A DNA stretch of 64,000 nucleotides from Planctomycetota bacterium (lineage in GTDB: Bacteria; Planctomycetota; Phycisphaerae; Phycisphaerales; UBA5793), in the NCBI GenBank assembly GCA_013112555.1, contig JABFGK010000001.1, forward strand, positions 1,958,581 through 2,022,580, in the 5' to 3' direction. The position numbers were made by a program, and so were the translations under genes. The notes beneath the pieces are model-generated. The model searched no databases and was not told the DNA's origin. It was given only the letters and a program-made list of their open reading frames with translations. Below, one piece after another: positions 27,047-36,135 of this stretch. Numbering within the stretch: position 1 is the first letter of the stretch; each line of letters begins with the position of its first letter.

Positions 27047-28183
27047 TCACTTCCCGCTGATCTCCTCAAACGCTTCCTGCCACACCGTCTCCGCCGCCTT
27101 CCCCTTCACTCCGTACCCATACCGTGTTCCGCCACCCACTTCCCACTCGTAGCAGAAGAAGCCGGCTGCCATCACATCATCCGTATCAGCCCACGCACTG
27201 AAAAACGCCTCAAACCCGAGAACCTGCACGGCTTCGTCCGGCATCTCTACGCCATCGCCATCCTTCACAATGTAGTTCCACGGGTCGCGCAAACCCCACG
27301 GCAGGCTCGGGTACCCGATCTCCGTGATCAACAGCGGGCGCCCCTGCGACTCGGCAAAGCCAAGCAGTTGATCACGAATCCGCTCCCATGCACGGGCCAC
27401 GGGGTCGCCTTCGCCGACGTCGTCGGCGCGCGGATTGGCAGCATACTTCCCCTCCGGCGAAACGTCATACCACGCACTCACACCGATGACGTCCAGTGCC
27501 TCCCAATACCCAACTTTCTGATACCGGTCCCAATTGGCCGAGTATGACAGCGCCCCGCCGAAACGGCGCCGAACTGCAGCGATTGCAGCCTCCCAACGAT
27601 CCGTCATCCGCTCCGTCGAGTTCAACTCACTCCCGACAAAGAACAGGTCAACCCCGGCCGATTCAGCCAACTTGGCAAATGACACGATCTGCGCGGTATA
27701 CGACTCCCACCACTGATCCCAGTCACCTGGGGCTATCTTCCCACGCCACTCATTGCTCCGCGGCTTCTCCAGAAGGACGATCGGCATCAGTGCCGTTTGC
27801 AGACCGTGTCGTTCACCGGCGTATTGCAGCAAACCCTCCAGCACGTCCGGAGCCGGGCACCGTGATCGGCTCCGCCCGATTTCGGATGACGAGCCGTCCA
27901 ACTGATACATGGGTGTCACAATCAGCAGGCTGTCTGCCCCGAGCCCTGCAATCTCATCGATCGCATTACGGAACGGGCGGGCATCCGTTACCCGGTGCAC
28001 ATTCAGTGCCACCCCGTGCAGCCCTGAGATGGCTGAACGCCGCGCGCTGACTGCTGCCACGGATGACGACATGCCTGTTTTCGGGACGCTCTGGCACTCC
28101 GGAACACTCAACAGAGCCAGCCCGACCGTTCCCAGCCACAGCGACAGGCTGCCGTAATGCAGCCAACTCCAACGACTCACCAT
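27047..28183 (-). CDS. Glycoside hydrolase-like (GH113-type TIM barrel) exported protein
   Basis: 378 residues. A hydrophobic N-terminus (HYGSLSLWLGTVGLALLS, then ECQS) looks like a secretion signal. The barrel-like core begins GLHGVALNVHRV. Two glutamates sit in places fitting the acid/base and nucleophile of GH113-like mannanases: FFVGSELNS and LLITEIGYPS. The sequence ...GFFCYEWEVGGG near the end also fits. Assignment to GH113 is by motif memory and not by alignment. ATG 28183 was chosen for GAGGA 6-7 nt upstream. Divergent from lpxB and convergent with the GNAT gene (3 nt apart). Confidence 0.72.
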   Translation of the reverse strand: MVSRWSWLHYGSLSLWLGTVGLALLSVPECQSVPKTGMSSSVAAVSARRSAISGLHGVALNVHRVTDARPFRNAIDEIAGLGADSLLIVTPMYQLDGSSSEIGRSRSRCPAPDVLEGLLQYAGERHGLQTALMPIVLLEKPRSNEWRGKIAPGDWDQWWESYTAQIVSFAKLAESAGVDLFFVGSELNSTERMTDRWEAAIAAVRRRFGGALSYSANWDRYQKVGYWEALDVIGVSAWYDVSPEGKYAANPRADDVGEGDPVARAWERIRDQLLGFAESQGRPLLITEIGYPSLPWGLRDPWNYIVKDGDGVEMPDEAVQVLGFEAFFSAWADTDDVMAAGFFCYEWEVGGGTRYGYGVKGKAAETVWQEAFEEISGK

Positions 28184-28269
28184 GGACGATCCTCGCTTCA
28201 TACCCAAGTACACCCCTCATGTCGCTCCCGATTTGACTCGCCCGCCCGCTGTGCCTGTGATCACGCCAC

Positions 28270-29475
28270 GTGAATGACCAATCGACTCAAGCCGGCTCGG
28301 CACCGCAGCGTGCCATTCTGTTCACCGCCTTCGAACCGAGCGGTGATTCCCATGCATCCTCCGTCATCGCAGCCATTCGCCAACAGGCACCGGACATACC
28401 AGTCTACGCATGGGGAGGCCCGGCGATGGAGCAGGCCGGTGCCACCATCATCCAGCAGACTTCCACCGACGGGGCCATGGGAGCCGGGGGGCTGTCCAAG
28501 ATTCTCGAACATATCAGAATCACCCGTGATCTGAAGACATGGCTTCGCAGCCATCCTGAAGTGGCCGTCCACGTCCCGGTGGATTCGCCGGCTGCCAATT
28601 TCCCGATCTGCAAGGCCACCAAACCGGCCGGCTGTCGTGTCGTGCATCTGGTCGCGCCCCAACTCTGGGCCTGGGCGCCGTGGCGTATCGGCAAGCTCCG
28701 TCGGCTGACGGATCTCGTTCTCTGCCTGCTCCCTTTTGAGGAGCCGTACTTCCTCAACCGAAACGTGCCTGCCAAGTTCATCGGCCACCCCGTCATCGCC
28801 GAACATATCAAGGTACTGGCACAGGACGACGTGACCGCGACTCGCCACCCGCTGCCGGAAACCGCCGGGCCGAAGATCGCCCTGCTGCCCGGATCACGTT
28901 CAGGCGAAATCAACCGGCACGCACGCGACATGGCTGCCGTCGCTCAGCGACTCGCGCTCACCCATCCCCAGACATCGGCTGTCTTTGCCGCTGCCAATGA
29001 GCACGCAGCAACACGAATTGAATCGCAGATCGAATCGATCAAGAGCAATCGCGATGGTCAGGCCGTTGACTTCACCGTTACGACCGGCTCTCTCTCTTCG
29101 GTCCTGCGCTGGGCCGACCTGGTGCTGGTCTGTTCCGGCACTGCCACCCTCGACGTGGCCTGTCATGGCGTCCCGATGGTGGTCATGTACAAACTGAACC
29201 CGCTGTCGTGGAATCTGGTCGGCCGCTGGCTGCTGACGACCCGGCACATTGCCCTGCCCAACATCATTGCCGATCGCCGCATCGTCCCCGAGATCATCCC
29301 GTACTATCAGTCACTCGACCGCATCACGCACGAGGCAGCCCAACTGCTCGACAACCCTGACCTGGCCGAAGCCCAGCTCGAGAATCTGACCGAGATCGTC
29401 AAACTCTTCCGAGACAGCGATCCCGGCCAACTCGCAGCCGGGCACATCCTGGATCAGATGCAGCGCCGCCGGTAG
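28270..29475 (+). CDS. lpxB: Lipid-A-disaccharide synthase
   Basis: 401-residue GT19 glycosyltransferase joining UDP-diacylglucosamine and lipid X. It has FTAFEPSGDSHA near the N-terminus, APQLWAWAPWRIGKLRR, LPFEEPYF, FIGHPV, LLPGSRSGEI and the C-terminal GTATLDVACHGVPMVVMYK. It uses a GTG start at 28270. With lpxI (18604) it gives two consecutive steps of lipid A synthesis in one window, supporting an outer membrane with lipid A or a related glycolipid. Confidence 0.94.
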   Translation: MNDQSTQAGSAPQRAILFTAFEPSGDSHASSVIAAIRQQAPDIPVYAWGGPAMEQAGATIIQQTSTDGAMGAGGLSKILEHIRITRDLKTWLRSHPEVAVHVPVDSPAANFPICKATKPAGCRVVHLVAPQLWAWAPWRIGKLRRLTDLVLCLLPFEEPYFLNRNVPAKFIGHPVIAEHIKVLAQDDVTATRHPLPETAGPKIALLPGSRSGEINRHARDMAAVAQRLALTHPQTSAVFAAANEHAATRIESQIESIKSNRDGQAVDFTVTTGSLSSVLRWADLVLVCSGTATLDVACHGVPMVVMYKLNPLSWNLVGRWLLTTRHIALPNIIADRRIVPEIIPYYQSLDRITHEAAQLLDNPDLAEAQLENLTEIVKLFRDSDPGQLAAGHILDQMQRRR

Positions 29476-29543
29476 CGGGAAACCCCCAGACCCAAAAAAC
29501 AAGCCGGACCTGGCGTCATCCACGACGGCACGCCTCTTCTGTA

Positions 29544-29563
29544 GGGGCACATTACATGTGCCC
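29544..29563 (-). repeat. Single GGGGCACAT...ATGTGCCC palindrome
   Basis: An isolated copy of the palindrome found in the three repeat islands, here in the reverse orientation (its flanking CTAC lies on the left as GTAG). It sits in the short gap between lpxB and the thioredoxin-fold gene, next to an ACCCGTG text also seen near 7368. Confidence 0.7.
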
Positions 29564-29667
29564 TCCCTCTTCCGTCATTCCTCATTCAGATTCAAGGGGG
29601 GCACGGAATGTCCAAAGCGCGCAGCGAGAGCAACCCGTGCGTCCTCTCGATTCACAATCGCATGACC

Positions 29668-30885
29668 TTATCCACCCTCGCCCTCGGCTGCTTCCTCTGC
29701 TTCCTCCGCTTCCTCATCAGCCTCCTTCGGCAGCGGCTCCAGCCCGAACAACTCGCGCACGATATTCTCCAGATCGTCGGCTGGGTTCACCGTGTGGAGC
29801 CGGCCCTTCTGGTCAACCACAAACGACCAGGGCACTGCATCAATCCCCCATGATGCCGAGTACGCAGCATTCCACGCACCCCCCTGGTAGTACTGCGGCC
29901 AGGGAATCTCATTGTCCTTAACAAACTTCTGCAACTGCTCCAGTCCCCGCTTGGCCTCAGACTGATCGAGGCTTACGCCAAGCACCTGGAACCCGTTCTC
30001 TGCATACCGGTCGATCATTTCCATCAGCACCTTCTCGACGTCAAGCACGCTCGGCCACCACGACGCCCAGAAGTGCACGATCACCACCTTGCCTTTGTAG
30101 TCCGCAATATCAACCGGCTCACCCGTCAGTGCATCGTCAAACTTCAACTCGAATGGTGTGCCGACCGAATCGACCTGTCGCAACTTGCCGCCGGCCCGCT
30201 TCCCAACGGCGGTATCCGGGTGCGCCTTCACAATCTGGCGGAACAGCGCCAACTGCTCGTCCGAGTACGGTTCCAGATCACGCGCAGCAAGGTACAGGAA
30301 GAGCGAGGCGTTTTCATCCTCCGGGTAATTCGCGGCGTACTCCTTGGCCTTCTTCATTTTCAGGGCCGGATCAGTCCCGGTGTACTTGAACAGCGGCTCG
30401 ATGGCAAACAGATCCTGCCACCTCTGTGCAGAGCGGCATATCGGGCGACCTGCATCATACTTGGTCAGTATCTCGGCCGTCTCATTCCGCACGGCTCCAT
30501 ACCGTTTGCCCTCATACAGCAGGCTCCAGCGGCGCTCCATGAGTTCGTCCAGTCGCTCGTGATCCGGGTAGTTCGTGTACAACTCGTGAACGAGCGTACA
30601 GATCAGGATGGCGGCCTCGGTTCTGGCCTGGTAGTATCGCTCCATGTACGACTGATCCTCGGCCCGAGACTGATCCAGTTCAGGTAACTTCACCGTCTCC
30701 AACTGGGCCAGTACCTCTTGTGCAGGCCTGATCACCGCATCAGCCGGCGGCGTCTGTCCTTGCTGCTGAGGCGAGGCCACACACACACCACCCGCGCCTG
30801 CCACCCAGATGACGGCACCAGCGGCGAGCAACGCCGCAGCCGACCTCAATGTTGTGCTGCCTGTCTTACGACGAATACCGAACAT
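29668..30885 (-). CDS. Exported thioredoxin-fold (TlpA/AhpC-TSA-like) protein lacking the CxxC motif
   Basis: 405 residues. An N-terminal signal-like segment (AAALLAAGAVIWVAGAGGVCVA) precedes a helical region (about 60-230) and a redoxin domain (about 235-390) with the TlpA-type lead-in DIADYKGKVVIVHFWASW. The active-site WCxxC is replaced: positions 277 and 280 are Trp and Val (FWASWWPSV), so thiol redox chemistry is not possible at this site. The cis-Pro region VPWSFVVDQKG is kept. The C-terminus is a run of Glu and Ala. AGAGG precedes the start. Role unknown. It may be a binding or scaffold version of the fold. Confidence 0.83.
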   Translation of the reverse strand: MFGIRRKTGSTTLRSAAALLAAGAVIWVAGAGGVCVASPQQQGQTPPADAVIRPAQEVLAQLETVKLPELDQSRAEDQSYMERYYQARTEAAILICTLVHELYTNYPDHERLDELMERRWSLLYEGKRYGAVRNETAEILTKYDAGRPICRSAQRWQDLFAIEPLFKYTGTDPALKMKKAKEYAANYPEDENASLFLYLAARDLEPYSDEQLALFRQIVKAHPDTAVGKRAGGKLRQVDSVGTPFELKFDDALTGEPVDIADYKGKVVIVHFWASWWPSVLDVEKVLMEMIDRYAENGFQVLGVSLDQSEAKRGLEQLQKFVKDNEIPWPQYYQGGAWNAAYSASWGIDAVPWSFVVDQKGRLHTVNPADDLENIVRELFGLEPLPKEADEEAEEAEEAAEGEGG

Positions 30886-31073
30886 GACACACCTCTCACT
30901 GAATCTGACTTCGTGTCGTCTTCATCAACACTTCAAGCGCTCTCAGCAGAGCGCACCTGTCACTCATCCCGCTCCCAGTAGGGAGACAACGCACCGGCCC
31001 GTGCATTCCCGGCTCTTGGTCTCAATCGACTCGATCAGCCTCACAATCCGCAACATCCCCCGATCGTTCCATC

Positions 31074-31733
31074 CTATTCCACGACGGCAGTTCTGATAAC
31101 CGGATAGACGGCAATGCCGACCCACAGGTGCCCTATTCGATCGCCAATCGATACCCATCGTAGGCTCGGCACGCCGATCGGCAGACCTCGCTCACTGCAT
31201 GACCGTTCCCACACCTGCAGATCGTGGGAGGCAACCATTTGATCCGAGACGTACATCATCACGAGCAGGCCGGCATGACGAATCGCCCGGTCGCGAACCA
31301 ACTTGGCCACATCCGACCTCAGCCGGGTACTCAACTCGGCCGAATAGGCCGGGTTCGGCCCTTCCGCCGTAAACTGGCGTACCGTCTTGACTTCCAGCCA
31401 GAATGCCTCGTCAGGAGGCACGGCATCCAGCTCGGCAAAGAGGGTATCGGCTGCACCGGGGTCGGCCAGCTGCCCACTGTCGGCCGTCAGGACGACGTCA
31501 CACCGATCACCTTCCGAGCGTTTGCGCCGGCCGGCATCCTTCGGGTACCGCTCCTCGGGGTACACGCCGAAACCGCCCTGCCGCAACCCGGCCTGGATGA
31601 TCACATGGTGTGCCAACTCATCCAGCGAATCCAAGCCGCGCACTGACTGCTCTTGCTCATACATCTCCGATCGCCGCGCAAACTCCTTGTACACAGCATC
31701 GGCAATCTCACCAATGTACCAGCGGGTGGCCAT
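31074..31733 (-). CDS. Hypothetical protein, possible PD-(D/E)XK nuclease-like fold
   Basis: 219 residues starting MATRWYIGEIADAVYKEFARR. A segment CDVVLTADSG followed, after a spacer, by AFWLEVKTVRQF has the D...ExK arrangement of PD-(D/E)XK nucleases, including a preceding helix with a conserved-looking ELAHHVI. That is a motif impression only. It begins 45 nt after the AGCS symporter stop on the same strand, so the two may be cotranscribed. The longer open frame to 32147 overlaps the symporter gene and is rejected as the coding start. Confidence 0.6.
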   Translation of the reverse strand: MATRWYIGEIADAVYKEFARRSEMYEQEQSVRGLDSLDELAHHVIIQAGLRQGGFGVYPEERYPKDAGRRKRSEGDRCDVVLTADSGQLADPGAADTLFAELDAVPPDEAFWLEVKTVRQFTAEGPNPAYSAELSTRLRSDVAKLVRDRAIRHAGLLVMMYVSDQMVASHDLQVWERSCSERGLPIGVPSLRWVSIGDRIGHLWVGIAVYPVIRTAVVE

Positions 31734-31777
31734 GCTCGCTCTGATGCCGGCATCAACCGGCCGTTGTTGCCTCGCGA

Positions 31778-33871
31778 TCAATCCTTCTTCTCGACATCGT
31801 GGCCATCCATGACATCGGTCATCGTCGGTGCCTTGTGAGGCACGAACTCGCCGGCCTTCAGGCGACGGTCGTAGATCTTCAGGCACTTGATCGACAGGAA
31901 CCCGCAACCGAGCACAATCGGGATGTTCGACCACAACATGGCCCCGGTCCCGAGATCGATGATCGCCTCCATGTCGCCCGTGTCCGTAATCGCGACCGCA
32001 GCCACAATGACCAGCAGCAGGTACACCAGTTTGTACGGCAACACACTCCGCTGACCAAGCATGTAGATCATCCCCTGCTCGCCGTAGTACGACCACGAAA
32101 TCATCGTGGACAAAGCAAACAGCCAGGCCGCAAACGTCACCAGCCACTTGCCCAATCCAGGGAACTGACGGTCAAACGCATGGGCCGTCAACTCAGCACC
32201 GGCGTAGTTGCGGTACATTCCCGTCCCGCCAGCCAGTTGCGGCTCAATGTCTGAGGTGATCGGCTCCCACTCGACCGTCACCGAGTCAAGGCCCTCGCCC
32301 TGTGTCCGATGCGCCAGGCCCTTCAATTGCCAGCGGCGGAATCGTTCTTTCTCGGTCCCGCGGGCAAACGAGTTCGTGTCTTCATTGGGATCCGCCTCCA
32401 CCACGGTAAACACATCGCGAATGTTCTCCCAGAGGTACTCGTTTTCTTCACTGACGACCACCTGCTGAGGCGCCGTCACGAGTCCGTAGGCCGACTCGAT
32501 CTGTGTGCCAGTGGGCATGGCTGCGATCGTCCCCACCGTCAACTCCTCCTGCGTATCTTTGGAGTGCCATTTCACATCCAGACTGGCAGCAACAGGCACC
32601 TCGTACGCGTTGTAGTTCTTCCATGCAATCTGCAGGCCGCTGCTCCCGCCCTTGCCCAGCACACCCCAGAGTCGCGTCGATGGGGCCGGACCGTTTTCGA
32701 CCAATGGCTGCCCCGGTTCCAACGTAATGTACACCGATTCGCCCGATTCGGCTGATTCGGTTGCCCCGATCAGGTCTGACGTGACAAACTCGAACGAGGG
32801 CGTCACGACCGGGTCCAGGGCAAAGTTCATCAGCGGATCACGATTCCATGCTCCCTTGCCGCCGGTGCCGCCCGGGCACAGAATCACGAGTGCCGTCAGC
32901 GTACAGATGCAGATCGTATCAATGAACGGCCCAATGCCGCCCACGATCCCCTCGCGGGCCGGCTCATCCGTCTTAGCCGCAGCGTGTGCAATCGGGGCCG
33001 AACCCTGACCGGCTTCATTCGAGAACAAGGCCCGTCGCAATCCCTGACTAAAGGCAAAGCCGATCGACCCACCCAGGAACGGACCGACCGGGTCTGACGG
33101 GTTGAATGCACTGCTAAAGATCAGCGCAAACAGACGTGGGATCTCGTCGATGTTCTTGGCCAGTACTGCCAGGCCGCACAAGACGTACAACACACACATG
33201 AACGGGACCAACTTACCGGCCACCGTGCCGATGCGCTTGATGCCGCCCACAATGACTGCACCGACCAACAGGGCCAGAATAATCCCTGAGGCCACCTTCG
33301 GCACATCGAAGTAGGTGCTCGTCATGTTGGCCACGTTCCATGACTGGAACATGTTGCCGCCCGTGATCGCTGAGATGATCAACGTAATGCAGAAGAAGAC
33401 TCCGATGGTCTTGGCGATCGACTTCCATGCCCCGCCGCGCCCCCCGAGCGCCTTGTCAATGACCCACATCGCCCCGCCGTGCGGGTTGTCCGGATCGTCC
33501 GTATTGCGGTATATCATGGCAAGCGTGATCTCAACCGTCTTCAAGGCCATCCCAAAAAAGCCGATGATCCACATCCAGACGAGCGCCCCGGGGCCGCCGG
33601 CCGCAATCGCGAGTGCGACCCCGCCGATGTTGCCCAATCCCACGGTGGCTGACAACGCAGCAGAGAGTGCCTGAAAGTGATTGATCGCGCCCGGGTCGTC
33701 CGGATCGTCATACAGGCCGCGCACGACGGCAATGCCGTGCGTCATCGCGCGGTACTGACTGAATCTCGACCAGATCGTAAACAGGATCCCGGCCCCCATC
33801 AGGACAAAGAAGGTCCACGGTCCCCAGAGGATGCCCGTAATCTCACCGATCCACTCGAATACTTGATCCAT
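31778..33871 (-). CDS. Sodium:alanine/glycine symporter (AGCS family) with a large inserted loop
   Basis: 697-residue inner-membrane amino acid:Na+ symporter, against about 450-480 for typical members. The N-terminal half has family blocks LSATVGLGNIGGVALAI, GGAMWVIDKALG and RRALFSNEAGQGSAPIAHAAAKTDEP. The C-terminal part has LFALSTMISWSYYGEQG. Between CTLTALVIL (about 331) and the segment NYAGAELTAHAF (about 555) lies a roughly 220-residue hydrophilic insert in place of a short loop. The insert is rich in charged residues and has predicted beta character (QIAWKNYNAYEVPVAASLDVKW). Its function is unknown. The AGGG ribosome site is 9 nt upstream of ATG 33871. Confidence 0.88.
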   Translation of the reverse strand: MDQVFEWIGEITGILWGPWTFFVLMGAGILFTIWSRFSQYRAMTHGIAVVRGLYDDPDDPGAINHFQALSAALSATVGLGNIGGVALAIAAGGPGALVWMWIIGFFGMALKTVEITLAMIYRNTDDPDNPHGGAMWVIDKALGGRGGAWKSIAKTIGVFFCITLIISAITGGNMFQSWNVANMTSTYFDVPKVASGIILALLVGAVIVGGIKRIGTVAGKLVPFMCVLYVLCGLAVLAKNIDEIPRLFALIFSSAFNPSDPVGPFLGGSIGFAFSQGLRRALFSNEAGQGSAPIAHAAAKTDEPAREGIVGGIGPFIDTICICTLTALVILCPGGTGGKGAWNRDPLMNFALDPVVTPSFEFVTSDLIGATESAESGESVYITLEPGQPLVENGPAPSTRLWGVLGKGGSSGLQIAWKNYNAYEVPVAASLDVKWHSKDTQEELTVGTIAAMPTGTQIESAYGLVTAPQQVVVSEENEYLWENIRDVFTVVEADPNEDTNSFARGTEKERFRRWQLKGLAHRTQGEGLDSVTVEWEPITSDIEPQLAGGTGMYRNYAGAELTAHAFDRQFPGLGKWLVTFAAWLFALSTMISWSYYGEQGMIYMLGQRSVLPYKLVYLLLVIVAAVAITDTGDMEAIIDLGTGAMLWSNIPIVLGCGFLSIKCLKIYDRRLKAGEFVPHKAPTMTDVMDGHDVEKKD

Positions 33872-34242
33872 GATGTTGACCCTGTCTCAATGTGCCACTT
33901 GCGAGGTGTTTGCCACGACGTCACCGTCCAACAACCCGCGACGGGCAGTCGGACCGTGTAGATTCAGGGGGTACCATACCCGGCAAATCGCCCCCGTGCA
34001 TCTTTCCAGGTCAGGATTTGCGTTGCACCGGCCTGCCCCGGTATGATTGTTCGCGGTGCCCATCCGGGGAGGATGGCTCCATCATGTCGACTTCATGAAG
34101 ACGATCAGCATTGCTGCAGTCTCGCATGACACGCAACGACGAACTGCAGTCGCCACCGATTCCGGATGTGAACCAACCGGCTCAGAATGAGCCGAATCAG
34201 ACCCGACAACAATGACGCGACCTTCCTCAGGAGGACCACTTG
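33872..34242. other. Divergent intergenic region between two symporter genes
   Basis: 371 nt between the AGCS and NSS symporter genes. No coding frame of interest. It contains a plausible plus-strand promoter (34018-34047) about 195 nt upstream of the NSS start, so that gene may have a long leader. No riboswitch structure was recognised by eye. Confidence 0.5.
34018..34047 (+). promoter_or_regulatory. Candidate sigma-70-type promoter for the NSS symporter
   Basis: TTGCGT (34018-34023), an 18-nt spacer, then TATGAT (34042-34047), with good -10 match. Inferred from pattern only. Confidence 0.4.
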
Positions 34243-36018
34243 ATGGCCAGTGAACGTGGACAATGGGCAACTCGGGGAGGCTTTATTCTGGCAGCGGCCG
34301 GCTCGGCCGTCGGACTCGGGAACATCTGGAAATTCCCGTATATCACCGGTGAGAACGGCGGCGGCCTCTTCGTCATCATCTACCTCGTCTGCATCGCCCT
34401 GGTCGGCATCCCGATCATGATGGCCGAAATCATGATTGGCCGGGCCGCGCAAAAACAGCCGGTTGTCGCCTTTGAACACCTCTCCGGCAAAAAGACCGCC
34501 TGGGCTGCCGTCGGCTGGCTCGGCGTGCTGGCCGGATTCATCATCCTCTCGTACTACATCGTCGTCGCCGGTTGGGCCATGGACTTCACACTCAAGAGCG
34601 TGTGCAACTTCACCGGACCGATCCATGACTCGGCCGAACTGCAGGCAACCGAGTATCGAGTGTCGGAGTCAGTCACCGAGATGCGCGCCTCGCTGGCGGA
34701 GACAATGGCTCAACGCGAACAGAAGGATGCCGTCGAACTCGAGAAGCGATCCATCAAGCCCTCAGTCTGGGACGATTACGAACGCTATCGAACCGTGCTC
34801 GATGAGCGCAGCGGGCCCGAGCGTGAAACGGCCATGGCACTCCTCCTTGAGGACGCGGAACTTGCCGTTGCCGTCGATGCCGTCGAAGCTACCTTTGAGC
34901 GCATTGAGGGAATCAAGGCCGAGTACCTTGCCCAAGCCACCGCGCACTACGAAGCCATGACCGAATCGGAAGTCCGAGACGAAGCCGTGTCTGCGAAACG
35001 ACGGCAAGTCATCTTTGATGAAGTGCAAACCGCCTTTGTTGATGTTGCTTCAGACGGCTGGACCTCCACCTTCTGGTCGGCACTGTTCATGCTCATCACC
35101 ATCCTCGTCGTCGCCGGGGGGGTCAGCGGCGGCATCGAACGAACCTGCAAGTTCCTCATGCCGACACTCTTTGTCCTCATCCTCATCATGGTTTTCTATG
35201 GTGCCACCCAGCGCGGCTTCGGCGAAGCACTGTCGTTTGTCTTCAAACCCGACCCGCACAAGCTCAAGGCCAGCGGGGTCCTCGAAGCGCTCGGCCATGC
35301 CTTCTTCACGCTGTCGCTCGGCATGGGTGCCATGATCACCTACGGCTCCTACCAGAAGGAACGGACCGGCCTCACGAGCCAGTCCATCACGATCGCATGT
35401 CTCGATACGGGGATTGCCCTGCTCGCCTGCCTCATGATCTTCCCGATCACGTTCACCTACAACCAGGAACCGTCTGCGGGCCCAGGCCTCGTCTTCATGA
35501 GCATGCCACTCGCATTTGCAGAAATCGGCAAGGCCGGTATGCTGCTGGCCATCCTCTTCTTCGGCCTGGTCGTCTTCGCAGCACTGACCTCAGCCATCTC
35601 ATTGCTCGAAGTCGTCGCATCCTACTTCATCGACCAGCGCAACTGGGGGCGCACCAAGGCAGCCTGGATCTTCGGACTCATCATCCTGGCCTTCGGCCTG
35701 CCCTCAGCCTTTGCGATGGATCCTGATTTCATCATGACCGGCTGGGAGGACAGTTTCGGCATCAACTTCTTCGACACGATGGACTATCTGGCCAGCAACT
35801 GGCTGTTACCGCTGGGCGGACTGTTCATTGCCATCTACGCCGGCTGGTTCATGCCTCGGAAGATGCGCAATGCACAACTCGAAGGGGCCGGTGCCATCGT
35901 CGTGGGCGGCTGGCTGGTCCTCATCAAGGTGCTCGCCCCCTTGCTCGTCATCGTCGTCCTGTGCCAGAAGGTTGGCATCCTCGACGCCGACGAACTGATC
36001 CTCGGCTGGTTCGGGTAA
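34243..36018 (+). CDS. Sodium-dependent transporter (NSS/SNF family) with an extended loop after TM3
   Basis: 591-residue Na+-coupled symporter of the LeuT fold. TM1 has GGFILAAAGSAVGLGNIWKFPYITGENGG, containing the Na+-binding unwound segment. TM6 and later helices are recognisable (GVSGGIERTCKFLMP, FTLSLGMGAMITYGSY). After TM3 (SYYIVVAGWAMDF) there is a strongly charged helical insert at about 121-270, much longer than the usual second extracellular loop. AGGAGGA lies 7 nt before ATG 34243. The substrate is probably an amino acid or amine. Divergent from the AGCS symporter, which also carries a loop insert. Confidence 0.9.
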   Translation: MASERGQWATRGGFILAAAGSAVGLGNIWKFPYITGENGGGLFVIIYLVCIALVGIPIMMAEIMIGRAAQKQPVVAFEHLSGKKTAWAAVGWLGVLAGFIILSYYIVVAGWAMDFTLKSVCNFTGPIHDSAELQATEYRVSESVTEMRASLAETMAQREQKDAVELEKRSIKPSVWDDYERYRTVLDERSGPERETAMALLLEDAELAVAVDAVEATFERIEGIKAEYLAQATAHYEAMTESEVRDEAVSAKRRQVIFDEVQTAFVDVASDGWTSTFWSALFMLITILVVAGGVSGGIERTCKFLMPTLFVLILIMVFYGATQRGFGEALSFVFKPDPHKLKASGVLEALGHAFFTLSLGMGAMITYGSYQKERTGLTSQSITIACLDTGIALLACLMIFPITFTYNQEPSAGPGLVFMSMPLAFAEIGKAGMLLAILFFGLVVFAALTSAISLLEVVASYFIDQRNWGRTKAAWIFGLIILAFGLPSAFAMDPDFIMTGWEDSFGINFFDTMDYLASNWLLPLGGLFIAIYAGWFMPRKMRNAQLEGAGAIVVGGWLVLIKVLAPLLVIVVLCQKVGILDADELILGWFG

Positions 36019-36056
36019 GCACCACTCGCATTCAGTTGGTTGCCATATCAAAGAAA

Positions 36057-36098
36057 CCCCGCGATGTGCTCAAAGCAGCACATCACGGGGCTTTTTTT
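36057..36098 (+). terminator. Intrinsic terminator of the NSS symporter gene
   Basis: Long stem with CCCCG outer and GATGTGCT/AGCACATC inner segments, a CAAAGC loop, then CTTTTTTT. The same hairpin with one loop/stem change occurs at 53233-53274 after prpC. It also lies downstream of pruA on the minus strand, where A-rich sequence could serve as the tail. Confidence 0.92.
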
Positions 36099-36135
36099 GT
36101 AGGGTTCAGATCGGGGCACCCGGCGGCGTACCCGG

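Noticed and set aside
31734..32147. Upstream half of the nuclease-like open frame
   Set aside because: It overlaps the AGCS symporter coding region in another frame and has no protein-like pattern.
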